Below, piece after piece: positions 36,501 to 37,179 of a stretch of DNA of 37,179 nucleotides (positions are counted from its first letter, which is position 1; each line of letters starts with the position of its first letter). A program made the translations under genes and the position numbers. A model generated the notes under the pieces. It saw only the letters and a list, made by a program, of their open reading frames with translations. It did not search any database and was not told where the DNA came from. Source of the DNA: Candidatus Magasanikbacteria bacterium GW2011_GWA2_37_8 (lineage in GTDB: Bacteria > Patescibacteriota > Patescibacteriia > Magasanikbacterales > GWA2-37-8); the NCBI GenBank assembly GCA_000992085.1, contig LBTN01000001.1:1-37179 (forward strand), written 5' to 3'.

Positions 36501-36533
36501 AAATATGGTGGACTTAAAGCAATAGAAGATTAG
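30504..36533 (+). CDS. giant modular hypothetical protein (2009 aa)
   Basis: Single uninterrupted 6-kb ORF; N-terminal coiled coils, at least three divergent beta-rich/helix modules, central hydrophobic segments, Pro/Val-rich linker and C-terminal domain. Confidence 0.85.
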   Translation: MAKITGEGVRPENIDYGIQNAEHAQNFLENVQKRFERVRGLAGGLYKNVRDLEKLVFQFERSLKKDENYASGTEFHQDLKRIKDSFKAVLSRLEEVESKVVKTLPAVVDKEKEKIADEVATDEWLDLTGKVKAVVAGSEKTVGPHETAIIPAVKDTTSSADVGPTDTQQIDLEVLKKAEFERGVEVATELADLEALYKYYRLKERSKNVSSKRLGGIKKQLKSLEAIFSEKLKSKTDKQKNLKSAKEKLLSINGEVIKSEKEKGLPVFEPTVMVKPVAEEESKLKPAEFKNDKIVLPDGKVFDLKRTGFRVGADTTTSTAGRYGITKVGANQLGVADFSLKVYRDAKTDQYGVELSYKVPGEKKWEDVSDIKGINPKELKAQLESSMAGIESLSEQLASAAEEAVLPEAEIVEEELVTGPEALPVDAQIAAEAAGAKELADTTRDERAEKVQPAAEIENIKNIADVDFDAEEDRIHFKGGADWVDLRVGGFGVKTDSADYDNAKYISSVYSIGDSGRSNYRITIYQVTLGGGKLEYKFEGTDYDREPGSGFETKSELVWTADKGGAQEFVKAFKNEFQKLKDIVVAKKEAMEKEEAGKKNVADEIFAPDAEEIKALTKEEAKEKRKQVEKFIKSIGAKKRILVFSNGFESGEKLGLENFKLQIAKLWEILKQSDFKGGVYLRAGYGEHGINSGNIALNLESADWESKIQELIKIWYTREKISKEASGFFSDLVIHNDEDSFTPEKEQETLDRIKVLKKMKLHKAVSKDNKFGKIFLTGGPSTSRYDDRQKPHSLYLNIEGDWLGDLAKLTNLPIEQIRAMAEKAGLKAEETAPNAAGGDGKKEGEPVTAGFTKEKFVAPDGAVVNMEIAGVNCKFSAFDEDTLVYEYFIGDDRVSVAVDFNKTNKTYGLSISNKNGYFDDETVFTAYSNEELAIRLGYLVKSTKEYFVKKGLLSESDQENIEPLDNVDQTAANTVDTQDKKKTSWGERWEQVKGIKEAVWQKEIGLALGGVAYKTASTVFGVKFLTDLGGLAHYGWDTLYKKKSEDVLAKGNYGDIAANLQGGKEIKNILKQTEELIGKMAELAKVAKTGRSLIDAVSLANPELSGTDVKKAEIDGAKAELVNKINNAKNINPEGKKRLLGRVEEIVTKYEAEIKTAEDEAAKKMQQEIAAYLTKKISAISIARDALVTATTFSGMLATRAVIYAGGAMIERARKALNEVKQNKAEGAEYSRLDKLNAILKDVTVNATIETARGLALQGAKKDADITKTKRVIDFVQSVGVVMRGFGIYGTAASEGSGMGEQLDKFLENLKENGLLKTMGENFSNNVDRVLSMPGNLWSKVFGKGEVPPADLATSKGRVGYIKSAMDRMAQEKNNTSDPEKLKEIDREIALGKELIAKERSGLDVRKLGYFANEKADPEAPQGSGNLVEKTDGSTTSNPDVVRGGSAVEQTGDAPADGAGVNPETLREVVGDSSVQAEADALKAQGINVSDTTIKEVLERSIQIGEEEGVVESDVVKDPEAFQKIVKSQFLVRPEIVQEVNLNYVNSFLEKHPGANAEVTMLAEKYGLPKDSGTVQKIYDSAKVFAGKDVQTGKVIDTIIEADARRKLTILEAILNSGANGKANALSYLTDKAGLNLHGVALETVGGSKGLAELVNNYKSSDPEMVQKLYLALEQQSGTTLANSGIDFAHQDLYAKGENAHFLGLDEKGKPIMEEGEAYKVAKEIKSPDVLGGRVPVPKGEEIVIEKGVLLPLDTTPTGSAAVVPDTFGGHGEKEFNAYSAWAETDPGAHILLDQKGWSEEETGEFLQTFAKAHPDADLSRIGSDPDLSNQFLGSLAIYEPKGSDVSAAVDREIARVAQSGDGTRIAGTENDDWVNKAVDKEVARVVASEKPVEPKPTAVPVEATPEVVGPTPKAPIVVGELIKGKVEVKFLDDTTVRDVNIKNAYEPKIDPNDATKLKLKIGNSLVSGKLTHVEISGITKPAFEYTNDDGSTTKLGFDKYGGLKAIED

Positions 36534-36550
36534 AAATAATAAGAAATTAA

Positions 36551-36588
36551 AACCGCTTTATTTGAAAAAATAGGGCGGTTTTTTTTAT
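36551..36588 (+). terminator. intrinsic terminator after the giant gene
   Basis: AAACCGCTTTATTTGAAAAAATAGGGCGGTTTTTTTT. Confidence 0.75.
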
Positions 36589-36662
36589 TGTATTTTTTGG
36601 CTAAAATTAGTAGAAATAAGGCCAAGTCAAGAGGGGATGTGGATAAAATTGGCATACCCCCC

Positions 36663-36691
36663 TTGACAGAAGTGTGAATTTGTGATATACT
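36663..36691 (+). promoter_or_regulatory. consensus-like sigma70 promoter
   Basis: TTGACA (36663-36668), 17-nt spacer, TATACT (36686-36691). Confidence 0.8.
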
Positions 36692-36697
36692 GATCAG

Positions 36698-36815
36698 TTA
36701 CAATCAAAAACTAGAAATGCGCTTTGGTGTGTCTGAGAGAGGCAACATCAAAGTAAATATCAGGAATTTGCTTTAAGGACTATAGAAACCTCTCTCAAAA
36801 CGAGCGGTTTTTGTT
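36698..36815 (+). ncRNA. candidate structured leader/attenuator or small RNA
   Basis: Follows the strong promoter; hairpin CTTTGGTGT(36722-36730)/ACATCAAAG(36745-36753), loop TGAGAGAGG(36734-36742) complementary to CCTCTCTCA(36789-36797), then terminator-like AAACCTCTCTCAAAACGAGCGGTTTTTG. Confidence 0.5.
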
Positions 36816-36969
36816 TGTAAGTATATATGAGTTCTTTACAATTCCCGTACTTGAACGCGGAAGACAGTGTGAAATGTTGTAGTGTTACAATGTTATATTG
36901 TCTCCCGCGTTTGAGGAAACAGTTCTATTCCGCCACACAGCAGAGACTGTGATTGGCATGGAGGATTCA

Positions 36970-37101
36970 ATGGGTACGATCGGTTTTATCGTTTGCCTGG
37001 TGATCTTGGGGCTCTTTTTCTTGGTCATGACCATCTCCCTCCTGCGGCGCCTGCTCCAGTGGCTCAGACCAACAGTGTTCAGGTGCCTGGTGGGCACGTG
37101 A
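36970..37101 (+). CDS. small single-TM hypothetical protein in GC-rich DNA
   Basis: ATG at 36970 preceded by TGGAGGATTCA; MGTIGFIVCLVILGLFFLVMTISLLRRLLQWLRPTVFRCLVGT. Confidence 0.5.
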   Translation: MGTIGFIVCLVILGLFFLVMTISLLRRLLQWLRPTVFRCLVGT

Positions 37102-37179
37102 TCGTTCCGGTCGCGCCGCCGGCGGGGTGCGTGATCCAGACATACGAGGAGAGTCGGTACCAAAAGGTATCGACACTTC
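37098..37179 (+). CDS. partial ORF running off the window edge, GTGA-overlapping the upstream small ORF
   Basis: GTG at 37098 overlaps the TGA at 37099-37101; open to the end: MIVPVAPPAGCVIQTYEESRYQKVSTL... Confidence 0.35.
   Translation, partial: MIVPVAPPAGCVIQTYEESRYQKVSTL

Noticed and set aside
30780-36502. Many minus-strand ORFs of 60-234 aa antisense to the giant gene (e.g. 32627-33331)
   Set aside because: Ser/Phe/Leu-rich shadow translations of a well-behaved plus-strand coding frame; no start context.
36698-36815. 6S, SRP or RNase P RNA
   Set aside because: Too short and lacks their conserved sequence elements; kept only as an unassigned candidate RNA.

Overview
The window is AT-rich bacterial DNA. 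Its small housekeeping set and many short dispersed palindromic repeats suggest a Candidate Phyla Radiation/Patescibacteria-type genome, but that lineage is inferred from gene content and style and was not searched. Clear genes: xerC/D-type recombinase, dus, folD, polyprenol-P-mannose synthase-like GT2, an IMPase homologue, dnaX, a VirD4/HerA-like ATPase, corA-like, cysS, pilM, a response regulator, a pilin, pilD, ligA, ppsA with an extra membrane-anchored C-terminal domain, rplT-rpmI-infC, and smpB. RNA genes are tRNA-Gln(CTG), tRNA-Asp(GTC) and tmRNA, whose tag reads ANLFSKVKSVIASAFGEGCCNFAPVAA. The most interesting signals are: (1) a co-directional cluster at 27.1-36.5 kb encoding a membrane protein, a catalytically degenerate HtrA-like protein, a Wzz-like protein, two small helical proteins and a 2009-aa modular protein with divergent repeated modules; (2) a strong TTGACA-17-TATACT promoter driving a short structured RNA with apparently competing antiterminator/pseudoknot and terminator helices, just before a GC-rich mini-operon at the window edge; (3) two compositionally foreign GC-rich islands carrying ORFs I do not recognise; (4) several dispersed repeat families, some lying in frame inside housekeeping genes (ligA, dus, ppsA); (5) likely pseudoenzymes (IMPase and HtrA homologues) and a CorA without its GMN motif.
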